From Ascochyta rabiei (lineage: Eukaryota; Ascomycota; Dothideomycetes; Pleosporales; Didymellaceae), in contig NC_082411.1 in the NCBI RefSeq assembly GCF_004011695.2, positions 1,658,001-1,722,000 on the forward strand: a stretch of 64,000 nucleotides of DNA, in the 5' to 3' direction. The number at the start of each line of letters is the position of its first letter. Position 1 is the stretch's first letter. Below are positions 10,450 through 21,125 of the stretch, piece after piece. A program made the position numbers and the translations under genes. A model generated the notes under the pieces. The model did no database searches, was not told the DNA's origin, and saw only the letters and a list, made by a program, of their open reading frames with translations.

Positions 10450-11290
10450 AGCAGTCCCGTCGTGGTTCTGTAGATCTGCATCGGATTAGTCTCGTAGATT
10501 GGAGGAGCTAATTAGCGACAACAGGTTCGCCATTAACGGCCACTGTCAGCAGGCAAGTGTAAGCATCTGCCTCATCAGTATAAGTAAGCTAATGGCGAGC
10601 CCTATCTCAACGTACCTTACTTATTCTCCATTTTGGACTGCTGGCTTTAACACCTTCACTCTTCTTAGGATGATCTGCAAAGCGCATTCGCTTCATATTG
10701 TACGTTGAAGTTTTTTAATTCGAAATAAAAAGTGATCTGTTGTGATGAAATACTATGTGGGACCTGCATAAAATTGTAGCTGTGCCTATTTCGGAGGTAC
10801 GCATAGACTCTGCCATTGCTGCGCAGCTCCTGTTTGTTGACGAGTTATAGGATCACACTCCTTAAGCCGTATTAACTATAAGGGAGGCTAGCTGCAACAA
10901 AACAGGGAGGCGAAGAACTTAGCGTGCAGCTGCAACGTTGTCTCTGCGCCACCCGGAAAGCAAAGCCACAGCTCAGCCACAGACTCGCAGTGGGTCCAAG
11001 CGAGCCTCTGAGCGTCACGCGTGGCCTTTGCGTCGTCCCCATCCTGCGTCCTAGGCACGTCGCCCCCTTACCATTTTTCGTTCTTTTGAGCGGCACGTCG
11101 CTCGATTGCCGCAACATCATAGCATTCCAGCTTTTGTTCTTGCAAACCCCTCTTTGTCATGGCTCAGATTTGTCCTCCCCCTCCTCCCCCACCCCTTCCT
11201 CCACAGTAAGCCTATCTTTATTCCTACCACATTTCCTCTTGTGCTAACAATTGCCCTGTCAGAGACGGCCACTTTCCCGAAAAGCCCGTT
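10450..11290. other. Intergenic, former NLR 5' region lost
   Basis: No NB-ARC or effector-domain coding is visible where the missing half of the TPR gene should be. Open frames at 10872-11250 on both strands lack motifs. Around 11150-11260 is a pyrimidine-rich tract that could be the promoter of the kinase relic. Confidence 0.4.
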
Positions 11291-12123
11291 ATGCCCCTTG
11301 TTTTTGATATCGACCTCAGTACTGTCGTTGATATGACAAAGGCCAAAAACATCGCCGTGCACAAGATTGACAAATCCATATGGCACCTGCAAGACTCTGA
11401 CCGCATACTTAAAAGAGGGCCTAACGTAAAGGTCTCAGAGGCAGAAGCCTTACGAACTGTTGCCTCATCAACCCATGTGCCTGTTCCGTAAGTGTTCGGG
11501 GCTTACGAAAAGGATGGCTTTGGTAATATCTTCATGTCCAGGGTTATCGGAACACCACTCCACGACGTGTTGCACATCTTGGACACGGCACAGGTGGAAA
11601 GGGTGATCACACAGCTGTCGGGATTTGTCAGAAGCTGGATGGGTCTACGTGGCGACTATTTTGGATCTAGGGGCTTCAAAGCATGTCGCGACGTCTTTTT
11701 CCAACACTTGCCTGCCGCAAACATGCCAGACCGGGAATACGGCCCTTTCAGATCACTTACAGAATACTGCACGGGCTTATCGATGCACTTCGTAACTCGA
11801 GGCCTGGTGGACAATTCGATGCCAACGATGCGCACCTGATAGAAAAAATCCAGCGCCTTGATAACGGTTGCGCTGTATTCTGTCATGGAGACCTGACCCC
11901 AGACAACATACTAGTTGACGATCAACTGAATGTGGTTTCAATTGTGGATATGGGGGTTTCGGGTTTCAGTATGCCCGAACGTGAATACTTTAAAGCAAAG
12001 TCCCGCGCTCGGAATCCTGTGTGGTCTTCTATGATCGACCGTATAATCCCAAAGATATCAGACGACACTTACGCCTTACTATCAGAGCTTGAGCGAGAGC
12101 TCGTACGATACAGTAGGCTATGA
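11291..12123 (+). pseudogene. APH/choline-kinase-fold phosphotransferase relic
   Basis: From ATG 11291 the frame holds a typical N-lobe (AEALRTVASSTHVPVP) followed by TAA at 11489-11491 where family members usually have a codon before VFGAYEKDG; the same frame continues to about 11770. The C-lobe is in another frame and contains FCHGDLTPDNILV, the Brenner catalytic loop, then SIVDMG in place of the metal-binding IxDxE motif. One stop plus one frameshift (about 11765-11780) disable it. Fungal APH-like kinases phosphorylate small molecules; the substrate is unknown. The catalytic aspartate and asparagine are preserved, so the decay seems recent. An intron hiding the stop is less likely because the flanking residues align without a gap. 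Confidence 0.78.
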
Positions 12124-12964
12124 CGTTTATGTAAATCCGCATCTACTTAATCGCCCCAATCTCTATCTTCTCGCTGCGGCCCATCTCTCACCTACCGCTG
12201 CTGCAACGTCCTTAGAAGGTTTCCCAACGATTCCTTCAACCCAACCCGAGGTACCCGCAGGGAGCAACTCCTCGGCTTCGAGTGCAATCACGCACTCGAG
12301 GGTCCAGTCTTGACACCAGTCCTACGTCAGTCAGAGTCATGTTCCGTCAGCAGCAACGATGCCCTTACTTTGTTATTTCGTGGTGCTGGTTCTTCCAATA
12401 TGATCTCCACAACCTGATTGTACTTCGTCGACTCGATGTAACCCAATAGTACCCTCCCTTCACAAGTTTGGCTTTTCAGTGGGTGACCACTTCGAGTTTC
12501 GAATTGGTATATCAATCCTTGAAGAGAGATCAACTGTACGTGCAGGAGGGTTTCAACCTCATTTCCCGGGCTGAAGATCAGAAAACCCTAATGTGAGCGG
12601 TGATTTGGGTCTTCTCCGTCCCATAGACTCCGATCGATTAATTATAGTACGACATTGGTCTCGCGTAGCGCCCGGTATTCGGGGTTTGATTTTGAAAAGT
12701 ATTCAAGAAATTTGTATGAGAAGACAGGACTGACTTAGCTTAAGATTGAGAGGAGGGGTATTAAATAGATGTAAGTTGCAGCAATACGGCGTGGTCAATG
12801 TGATAGCTGGTTAGGGGCTGCAATTTGACTGGCCTGACTGGTGTATCTGCTGCACACTTACGGATGATAGCTCTGAATATTACAATTATTAAATCTATCT
12901 TCCTATTATTATTTCTGATGTAACACATTGGGTAGGGTACTCTAGTTAGTACATCTACCTTACA
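12124..12964. other. Intergenic, no feature seen
   Basis: AT-rich spacer between the kinase relic and the small minus-strand gene. The open frame at 12327-12533 (minus) has no recognisable motif. Confidence 0.4.
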
Positions 12965-13468
12965 TTAAGAGTTGTTGGTAGACCTTTTCCTCTTAATACC
13001 CCTTAGCAATGCTAACACAATAGGAGTGCTTGATACTACAGCCTTACGCAAATCAACTAACAGCCTGTGTTCGTCCGCATCACTAAAATTACGAAAACCG
13101 GATCCCGTCAACTTTCTCTGAATCCAGTACTGCGCAAACCTCACTACTGCATGCTCTGGTCCGTCATGCCGAGCCTTGTACCTCTGCAGCACGCTATGAG
13201 TCTTATCCTGCGCGGTACCGACTTCCGAGGTGACGTGAGGCTGCGTCTGGAGATTGGCAAGGTCGGCATGCTCAGAGCTCACGATACCCCCAACTTGAGC
13301 TTCGACTTGATCCGCATCGTGACCACTGCTTCGACTGAGAGACAATAGCGCTTCTGCAATAGCGGCATTGGCTTGGCATAGCTCGCGAGTGCTTGATACG
13401 AGTGAGTTGCAAGACGCTCCGCTTATAGTCTCTAGTGCGGCTCTGACGGCGGAGAAGTCATTCGCCAT
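12965..13468 (-). CDS. Hypothetical protein, 167 aa
   Basis: An uninterrupted frame from ATG 13468. The first half is Ser/Ala-rich and predicted helical (SAVRAALETISG, ANAAIAEALLSL). The second half is basic and ends with a Lys/Arg cluster (GIKRKRS), a possible nuclear signal. No family recognised, no signal peptide or membrane segment. It sits inside the 68-bp direct repeats and its upstream region contains copy B. A chance frame cannot be excluded, but length, single ATG start and amino-acid balance favour a gene. Confidence 0.45.
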   Translation of the reverse strand: MANDFSAVRAALETISGASCNSLVSSTRELCQANAAIAEALLSLSRSSGHDADQVEAQVGGIVSSEHADLANLQTQPHVTSEVGTAQDKTHSVLQRYKARHDGPEHAVVRFAQYWIQRKLTGSGFRNFSDADEHRLLVDLRKAVVSSTPIVLALLRGIKRKRSTNNS

Positions 13469-13545
13469 ACCAATCAATCGATATCAGGACGTGGTGATTT
13501 GGCTGAGAAGGAGCTGCTAGAGAGTAGCTATATTGCTGGGCTTAC

Positions 13546-13613
13546 CAATCAAGTGCAGTATTGCGAGGCACTACAAAACTGTACCGCACTCAAATTTCGG
13601 CTCCTTTCTCTGC
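13546..13613 (+). repeat. 68-bp direct repeat, copy B
   Basis: Second copy of the repeat at 9030-9097, same orientation, about three mismatches (two within the A-run after GAGGCAC, one in CTCAAATTT). It lies 78 bp upstream of the start of the small gene at 13468. Confidence 0.75.
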
Positions 13614-14022
13614 CCAAACTAGGCTTCTTATGTAAAGTCACAGCGTGAGCCCTCCTGCTGTCTGAATCTTCTAATACAAATCATACCAAATATTTGTATG
13701 CTTGTGTTCTTCATGGTACTAAACAAGCCAAAAGGTTTAGAGGAAAACTCTATGCCTCTCCTGCAGTGGGAACGAGCACAAGCTTTTCTAAGACCACTCG
13801 GTATGGCTAGGCGGGATACTTCAGTATTTGAGCGTGTGTGGCTCCACTGACCCGAACAGCCGAGCGAGCCAGTACATCATCGATCACCACATGAGCTTAT
13901 TACGTTATTGATCAACAGCTGAACTGTGCTCAGTGTTGGGTAGGTAACTCCCTGTCATTTTCCACGCGTCGCATTTATAGTCAGCCGAACGATTGAGATC
14001 GCAAACGGTCGCGCAAACAGTA

Positions 14023-14883
14023 ATGCTATCCCCTCTTCCACCCCTTCCCCAAGAGCTGTGGAACAACATTACAACATATCTGCTTCCTTCGTCGGCCTCG
14101 AATGCATCGATTGTTTTCAATTTTGATTCTACTGCTTATGACAGAGTATGGACTGCTGTATTTAAGAGCGTAAATTGGCTGGAGAGCGACAACGCCAAAT
14201 ACGCAAATATCGCGCTTATCGGCGCTGATCTAGACATTCTGAGCGGCATTACAAAAGACAGAACGCAACCTCGCCTTGTGCTGGCTGCTTTTGACCGCTA
14301 CGGAGACCTCCAGTATAAAGAAGAACTGCTTCACTTAAGCCTACGCGGAGAATTTCAATCAAAAAACCTCATGCTGGCTATAAGCAGGCTAGACGTGCCT
14401 AAGGTTCTAGGCGAGGATTTCTGTTATTTGTTTTCTTGTAGTAAAAAAGAGATGCAAACAAAGTTCTGTTACTGGAGAGACCCAGCAAAAAAGATTAGAA
14501 CTCTAGGCGCACAGAACATCCGAGGGATTAGCAGGTCAATTACACAGCTTCAAAACCTTAGGCCTATCTTCCTTTTAAATCTGGATATTCTTACTCAATT
14601 CCCGCTAGAGAACTCTGAACACGATAGCTGCAGACGCAGTAGTAGGGTCCCTGTCCAATTTATATTCAGATGTTTTGGGGGACCTAGCTTCTGGACAGGG
14701 TGCCCACCGCTTGTTAATGTTATACTAGACAAAGCAGTGGAACAGAGCCAGCAGGAGCATGCGTTTCAAGGCTTTATCTTTAAGGACATAAAGTACAAGA
14801 AATATCACCGGCAAAATACCGACTGGAGTAGCATTGCAGAAATTGAGTCTGGGCAGAAGTGTGCTGTGATTGAGACGCTGTAA
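14023..14883 (+). CDS. F-box-like fungal protein, 286 aa
   Basis: A single exon from ATG 14023. The opening PLPPLPQELWNNITTYLLPSS has the LPxELxxxIxxYL pattern of an F-box alpha-helix, the Skp1-binding start of many fungal SCF substrate adaptors. The rest is a mixed alpha/beta region without leucine-rich repeats or WD repeats that I can recognise. The frame is open throughout, so the gene appears intact among relics. If it is an F-box protein it would recruit a target for ubiquitination; that is inference from the first 30 residues only. It has an isolated position with long AT-rich flanks. Confidence 0.6.
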   Translation: MLSPLPPLPQELWNNITTYLLPSSASNASIVFNFDSTAYDRVWTAVFKSVNWLESDNAKYANIALIGADLDILSGITKDRTQPRLVLAAFDRYGDLQYKEELLHLSLRGEFQSKNLMLAISRLDVPKVLGEDFCYLFSCSKKEMQTKFCYWRDPAKKIRTLGAQNIRGISRSITQLQNLRPIFLLNLDILTQFPLENSEHDSCRRSSRVPVQFIFRCFGGPSFWTGCPPLVNVILDKAVEQSQQEHAFQGFIFKDIKYKKYHRQNTDWSSIAEIESGQKCAVIETL

Positions 14884-16494
14884 TGCGTGCAACCTATAGG
14901 CAAGGATAGCTCTGCATATTGCTGCTCCTCTTCTTGACCTTGGTGATAGGCAGCTGAGTGGCATAACTCTTATTTACTGGCAACATTAGTTGATTATCTT
15001 AGAAACCTGCTTAAACTTGCACAGAGAAAATAAGCAATTAAAAAATACAAAATATTTGTCTAATTGCAAAAGTGTAACAATTCCAGAGCTAAGAATAGGA
15101 TTTAAACCCACCTATACATCGGATCTCTCACACACAAGAGTACTAACATCGACTTAAGCTACGCGTGGACATTAATCTTAATCGAAAAGGGCAGAAGCGG
15201 AGGCCAGATCTAATGACGAATTAGAGAGGAGCTACAAACTTGACTGGCCCCACTAGGAGCCAAAACGTTGGCTAGCTCCTATAGGAGGCACGAGGTTAGC
15301 AACGTAACTTGCTAAAACAGGCGCTGAGAAGCGGCTTTCACACTATAGAATTTGGACCTGTTGCATCAAGCTCAGCTCCCGCATTACTTTGAACTTCTAT
15401 TAACAGAATCTGGTCAAGGCTACCATGCTTCTATTACCTTGGTTAGTAGAGCTTCCTGCCAGTGGCAGCTACAGCAATAGGGAAATTCCTATGAGCAGCA
15501 GTTTCTTAGATACGTCGGTCATTAATCCTCTCGTTGCCAATGCCAAAAATGCCTACAACTAACAGTCAATATCCTCCACTTCCATCTTCCTAGAAATATG
15601 TCCGTCACCAATTGTTCAACCTACAGGAACTACTTTTTCAGGACTGAACACCGAGATGGATTCGCTGATAGCAAATAAGCTTGACCCTAAAAAAGCAGCT
15701 ACCTCGCTTTTTGGTAGTACAACATTATTTATCTTGACTGCTCCTTGTTTAATACTTGCTGTCCTGCATTCACTGCAACATCGTCCCTGTCTACATAAAA
15801 CTGGATAACTGGAAGTAGTTATCCGACAGCGCAAATATCTTACTCAAATTCTTTAAAAAGTGGGTATCAAAAGCGGACTACCAACCAAGAGGAGTGTGGG
15901 TCGAGCTATCAGGTTATAAAAGGAACAATCACAACGGGCGACACAGATAACAACACGTCCCAAATCTCCTAACTCACGAATAAGATTCTTAAGATCATTG
16001 GCACTCCTTTAAGGAAGTTGGAGAAACTTAGCTTATTGCTGCAATAGTACAAAGAATACCTCCGTGTCTACAACCATTATAATAGTTGTAATGAATTCTA
16101 TACAGGTAAGGTGCGTGACTACAAATGTTGAGCAGCGCGTTTTAGATGTTTGAACACGACTTACTCATGGCTAACACTGACATGCTATATTAGTCTGCGG
16201 TTTGTATTCGCTACAATGTACTAGGCTTGCGAGTCGCTCGCACTTAATGTTCTTTTTCTGGACTAACCAAGTTAAGCGTAAAGCATACCAAGAGGGTCGA
16301 GCGATAGGGAGTCGCTTACGTGTATCGCACATGCATGTCAACGTCCGTCTACTATTATCTTGCGTTCTCCCCTGCCTTCTCCACTACTCTCACGGCTCAT
16401 TCCTGTCACATTTGAACCTCCTTTTCCCTCAATTGTAGCATATCCAAGCTAGACACTGCCATGTCTATTATCTGCGTCTGGTAGTCTTAGACTC
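14884..16494. other. Long AT-rich spacer
   Basis: About 1.6 kb without a believable gene. It contains the tRNA-like sequence listed separately at 15088-15170, a short inverted motif around 15240-15290 (CTAGGAGC...GCTCCTAT) and otherwise only short frames. The stretch at 16330-16440 is the 3' flank of the ABC transporter. Confidence 0.4.
15088..15170 (-). pseudogene. tRNA-like / SINE-head remnant
   Basis: On the minus strand a B-box-like GGTTTAAATCC (15098-15108) lies about 45 nt after an A-box-like TAGCTTAAGTCGATG, the spacing of an RNA polymerase III tRNA promoter. A TpsiC arm of five pairs can be drawn. The acceptor strands do not pair and the anticodon arm has only four clean pairs with an eight-base loop, so it is not a working tRNA. 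One C-to-T change would explain the altered B box. It may be a decayed tRNA or the head of a SINE. Confidence 0.35.
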
Positions 16495-19080
16495 TCAAGC
16501 GTCACTACTCACGTCTGTTCCAGAGGCATTCGTCTTACCCCCTTTGACAAGCGAAACATCGACTAGTCTATGCGTTGTGTCTTCTCCATCAGCCGAAAAT
16601 GCCGAACTCGTGTTCTTCAAACCTGGACTTACAGCTGTCTGCTTAGTCCACAACTCACTATACTTCCCCTTGACCTCTAACAACTCATGATGACTACCGC
16701 TCTCGATAATCCTTCCCTGCTCAATCACAATGATCTGATCCGCGTTCACAACTGTGCTGAGACGATGCGCGATGATGAAGGTGGTGCGGTCTCGAGAGAG
16801 TATGCGGAAGATTTCTTGGATCCGGGCTTCGATTACAGTGTCGATGGCTGATGTGGCCTCATCTAACAGTATGATTTTCGGATTCTTGAGGAACACTCGA
16901 GCAATAGCTATGCGTTGCAGTTGCCCGCCTGAGAGACGGACACCACGCTCACCAACTTTGGAGTTGTAGCTGTCAGGGAAACCAACGATGTCGTCGTGGA
17001 TGGCGGCGGCGCGACAGGCGTCTTCGATTTCAGCGTCGGTGGCTTCTAGTTTGGCGTAGCGGATATTCTCGCGGATGGTTTGGTTAAAAAGGACAGGATC
17101 TTGAGGAACGATGCCGAGAGAGTCACAGAGACTAGATTGCGTCACAGAGCGGAGGTCTTGACCGTCAATCATGATGGAGCCGTCGATTACGTCGTAGAGG
17201 CGAAAGAGGAGCTTGAGTATAGTTGACTTGCCGCCGCCGGTCTCGCCAACGAAGGCGATGGTTTGGCCCCCTCTAACTTTGAGACTCACATCCTTGATGA
17301 TGGGCTTGCGCTCGTCGTAGTGGAAGTTGACGTTATAGAGCTCAACATCGCCCCTATGGATAACAATACCCTCTGATCCTTCTTGATCTGCGACTGTTGG
17401 TTTAGTGTTAAGAAGCTGTAGCAGTCGCTCAGCGTTGATAAGAGAGCTTGAGATATGGTGGTAGCTATTTGAGAGCACATAGATTGGTTGTGTCATCGTC
17501 TGCCAGTACATGATGAGCGTCAGTAGATTGCCCACTGGTTTTTGACCAGTCACAATCTGTGAGATACCAAAGATGCAGCATGCCGCGAAACCAAAAGTCC
17601 TGAGCAATTCCTGAACTGCATTTCCACCCATAGATATGGAGTTGTATGAGTATTGCGCGTTGATCGTGTTAACAATGTTCGCTGCATAGCGTTGGTGCTC
17701 AAAAGTGAGGCGGTTGAAGTAGGCAACTGTTTGCCAATTGTGCACCGTTTCGTTGACCGTTGAGCTCTCCGTTCGTTGCTTCTCAACGTAGTCCCGTCGC
17801 TTCGGTTGGGATAGCCCTGTGAAGTACCATCCAAGAGCGATGTAGGTTGCGCCCATAAAGAGGATGATGAATGCCATGTAAGCGTCGAAAAGATGTGTAA
17901 CGTAGTACATCGAAACAGCAACGTCAAGAAAGATAGGACAGACATTGAACAACACCATATTAATGAGCGTGTTGAGTGATACAGCTTGCTCTACCGCTTT
18001 CAGCACCTCTCCGGAATCCTTGGAAGTGTGGAAGTCCATTGATTGGTCCAGGACGTGCTTGTACGCCAATAGAGTAATCCGACGGTATGCTGAATTCGAA
18101 ATGACCATGTTCGCAATTCCATCAATTATGCCCGATCCAGCATAGCTGTTGATGTACAAGAACAACACCCATAGCCCTATATCTTTCCAAGGCATGACGC
18201 CATCACCCTTTCCAATCTTGTTGGTGATGATACCAAGTTGGCGAGGGGTAAGCAAGTTCAGGAAGCGCTTCTGAATCAAGTGCAGAAGCCGGATAGCGAG
18301 ACACCCCATGACCTTCCAGTCATCTGTAGGAAACAAATATGGTAGAAAAACCATGAATCCTTTCAGATACCCCAGCCAGCCTCCCTCTCCTTCAAGGCGC
18401 TTTGCTTGCTGCTCTTTGAGCTCTTTATTGGGATCTCTTACTTCTGGCTCATTTTCACTGACAGGTTCTTGTGGGATAGCGCCATAGCCATTCTGTGTCG
18501 CTGCACAATTCCCCAATAATGAGTGGCATTCCTCGTCCGTGCTGGACTCCACATGCTTTGTAATGAGGATGGAGAATCCATCTAGTAATAAGAGCAGGGA
18601 AGCAAGAGCCCGGATACAGCTGATAACAAGTGGGACGTCCTTTTGTCGATCATGCATTTTCGTGGAGAATGCGCTCATCAAGCAAGTGGTTGTCTCGAAG
18701 GCGAATTGCAAGACGAAAGCACCGAAGAAAATTGAACATTGTAGTGAGTTACCGCTCCATAGTGCGAAGGAAAGGGGAGCCCAGACTAGTATCGAGCCCA
18801 AGCAATGGATCGCGGATGGCTTGGGAGCCCAATAATCTAACTCTGTAATTGACTGACTGAAGTAGTAGAGCACCTCTGAAATATATGCGAAGAGTAAGGT
18901 CAGCACGCATGTTAATATGCCTCGCCGCCGTCTGTGAGATACTGGCTGTGGATTACGTAGGATGAGCAGGGCGGATGCGCTGGCTCCGAGATAGTAGAAT
19001 CCAATTGTCGGAGCCTGTATGTAATTCAAGAGCTCCATCTCCGTATCCAGGGAGTTTCTCTGTGAATCCAGATCAGGCAT
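16495..19080 (-). CDS. hmt1-like: HMT1-type half ABC transporter with TMD0, 861 aa
   Basis: One uninterrupted exon. Residues 1-185 form an extra membrane domain of about five helices (TMD0), then a linker, a six-helix exporter domain (about 250-550) and one nucleotide-binding domain. Walker A is GETGGGKST near residue 610, the signature LSGGQLQRIAIAR near 713, Walker B IILLDEATSAID near 733 and the H-loop IIAHRLSTV near 770. All catalytic residues are present. This layout is that of the ABCB6/ATM/HMT1 group; S. pombe Hmt1, a vacuolar member, moves heavy-metal chelates into the vacuole, and 830 aa is close to this length. It is intact and intron-free in a decayed neighbourhood. Vacuolar location and metal-chelate substrate are inferred from the family. 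Confidence 0.93.
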   Translation of the reverse strand: MPDLDSQRNSLDTEMELLNYIQAPTIGFYYLGASASALLILRNPQPVSHRRRRGILTCVLTLLFAYISEVLYYFSQSITELDYWAPKPSAIHCLGSILVWAPLSFALWSGNSLQCSIFFGAFVLQFAFETTTCLMSAFSTKMHDRQKDVPLVISCIRALASLLLLLDGFSILITKHVESSTDEECHSLLGNCAATQNGYGAIPQEPVSENEPEVRDPNKELKEQQAKRLEGEGGWLGYLKGFMVFLPYLFPTDDWKVMGCLAIRLLHLIQKRFLNLLTPRQLGIITNKIGKGDGVMPWKDIGLWVLFLYINSYAGSGIIDGIANMVISNSAYRRITLLAYKHVLDQSMDFHTSKDSGEVLKAVEQAVSLNTLINMVLFNVCPIFLDVAVSMYYVTHLFDAYMAFIILFMGATYIALGWYFTGLSQPKRRDYVEKQRTESSTVNETVHNWQTVAYFNRLTFEHQRYAANIVNTINAQYSYNSISMGGNAVQELLRTFGFAACCIFGISQIVTGQKPVGNLLTLIMYWQTMTQPIYVLSNSYHHISSSLINAERLLQLLNTKPTVADQEGSEGIVIHRGDVELYNVNFHYDERKPIIKDVSLKVRGGQTIAFVGETGGGKSTILKLLFRLYDVIDGSIMIDGQDLRSVTQSSLCDSLGIVPQDPVLFNQTIRENIRYAKLEATDAEIEDACRAAAIHDDIVGFPDSYNSKVGERGVRLSGGQLQRIAIARVFLKNPKIILLDEATSAIDTVIEARIQEIFRILSRDRTTFIIAHRLSTVVNADQIIVIEQGRIIESGSHHELLEVKGKYSELWTKQTAVSPGLKNTSSAFSADGEDTTHRLVDVSLVKGGKTNASGTDVSSDA

Positions 19081-21125
19081 TGTAAGTCGATCGTAGCAGA
19101 AATATGATAAGTTGATGCAAGTGGTAGGAAGTACTGCATGAAAGAGTAGAGTACAATAACCAAGAAAAAGCCTGGTAGTTGAAGGGCCCGAGTTATAAGT
19201 AACTCTGCAGGATCCTGCCGTCTTAATATTCTCATCAAACCGGTACCATACACCGGTTGAGGTGACGCTGAGGGCAATAAGATCCTTCGCGCGTGCCGAT
19301 CGTGCATGCGGATGCTAGGGTGTGGACAAGGTGAAGAAAGCACTGTAGTGCATATGTATAGACTTGTACCAGTGTTCCTGGTCAAGCAGGCATACTTCAG
19401 AGCCATGAGGATCCAGGATACCCCGTCGGGGATGACAGAACAGTGGGTGTCAAAGCGCAGGCGAGGGAGTCGCCCCAAACATGCATGTAATGGCTTTTCT
19501 CACCGGACGTGAAGGAAGTACCTGTGCCTGGCTGCCGTTGTCCTGAGCTTGAGACTAATGTGCGCCGTTGGCATTACACTACACGGTGTAGGTGTGCTCA
19601 GAGGATCGACTCCTGCCGCTAACGATGGCTCAAGCTACTCGGCTCCTGGCTTCCGAGGAACTTCGGCCGTGTGAGCCAACCATCAAAGTCTTCACCCAGA
19701 CCGATATGCTCCTCGAGCTGAAAGCAGATCTCTAGGTGGCAATTTTTCTTTAGAAGGACCCGCCTCGCAGAGACGATTCAAACTCGAAGCACCAGTGCGG
19801 CACAGTCTTGCCAGGGGATGCAGCCTGGCCCACGACATGCATACATTGCAGGCAACTTACGGTCTCGAGGAAGCCCCGAGCTTTTTACTGTGTAGGAGCG
19901 AGATGCGCATGCGTCCTGCACGACGGACGACATGGTCAGCTGGCCAGAGCGCCGCTAGATGTACCGATAGATAGCGCTCCTGGAGGCTTCATAATATCAG
20001 GATCGCGCGTCTCCAAAGCTCAGGCTCTGACACGCTGGGCAAGCTTCGCTTCTAAGGCCATGCGTTAGTTCAGTCTGGGCACGTTGAATGTGGTTCTGTT
20101 GAAGAGCACCTTTTGTAAAGCCAAGAACCGTGGCCTCGAAGCACAGAGCCATGTGATAGACTGCATCTGACCCACTGAGGCGTCTATCGTAATGAGTACT
20201 TGCGGCATTTAGTAATGCACCACGTATGCCCCAGATATTACAGCTCCTTTGACACAAGGAACTTATTGGTCAATCACTTGCTGTAGTGGACTTCTCCACT
20301 ATATCAAGAGACCTTTCGAATCAATTCGAATCAATATTGCCACTACGTAAGCTGCAATGCGGGAAGCCTACAGTGCGTGACGTAAGGACGAAATTTGACT
20401 GCAATCAGACGCATCCCTGTCTCCCGTCATAACACAGTGCCAAACGCGTAGTCAGACCTAGGACGTGGCTGGCTTCACCCCTGTTCCCCCGTCCTTTTCC
20501 TTGGCTATTGCCGTCAGGCATGATTCGTACTCAGGCATCCTGGTCTACTTACGAGCTGTGAAAACGTCGTAGCGCACTTCCGGGATGTTTTCGTCAGCGA
20601 GTTGGCTACTGACGCGAGCGTGCATTTCCGCAAGCACATCAATCAGAATTGAAGGCCACGTCAATTTCATCTGTCTAGACCACCTTGTTATTCCTCTTTC
20701 CCTCTCTGTTTTGTACTACGAAGTTGCCTCTTTGGTCTCCACAAATCTATCGATTAAAAAACAGCAAGAGAATATCGTAATTTGTTGCAACCTTCCTTTC
20801 GCACAGACCCAATCTTCTCTGATTACATGTAAATACCACGTCCGACTGCACTAAGAAGAGCTGCATATGTTTTCGTATCAGGGTCCTTGACATTAGGAAT
20901 AATTTTTGACGATGCTTGGTCTTGCCTACGTAGTTTCGCCAGCAGTCTGTTGGAGAAGCCGTGAAGCAGACAATAATGCGAAAATCAGACTGTATTAGGT
21001 TGAAGACCACCCTAAATTAAAAAGGGGCCAAGAACATGCTTGCACCTAACGTGTTTTGGTCTACGACTGCTTACTCCAGCCAACGTGCCAGCTAGATCCA
21101 ACAAAGAGGCTGAGTCTCCTTGTGG
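19081..21125. other. Promoter side of the ABC transporter and gene-free spacer
   Basis: Two kilobases without a supported gene. Open frames at 19026-19478, 19808-20068, 19997-20257 and 20585-20854 show no domain, no intron continuation and mostly overlap on opposite strands. The first few hundred bases above 19080 should hold the ABC transporter promoter; no site is recognisable. Confidence 0.4.

Noticed and set aside
19026..19478. Alternative membrane protein frame overlapping the ABC transporter start
   Set aside because: It overlaps the TMD0 start in another frame and its hydrophobic stretch is a by-product of that coding and its promoter.
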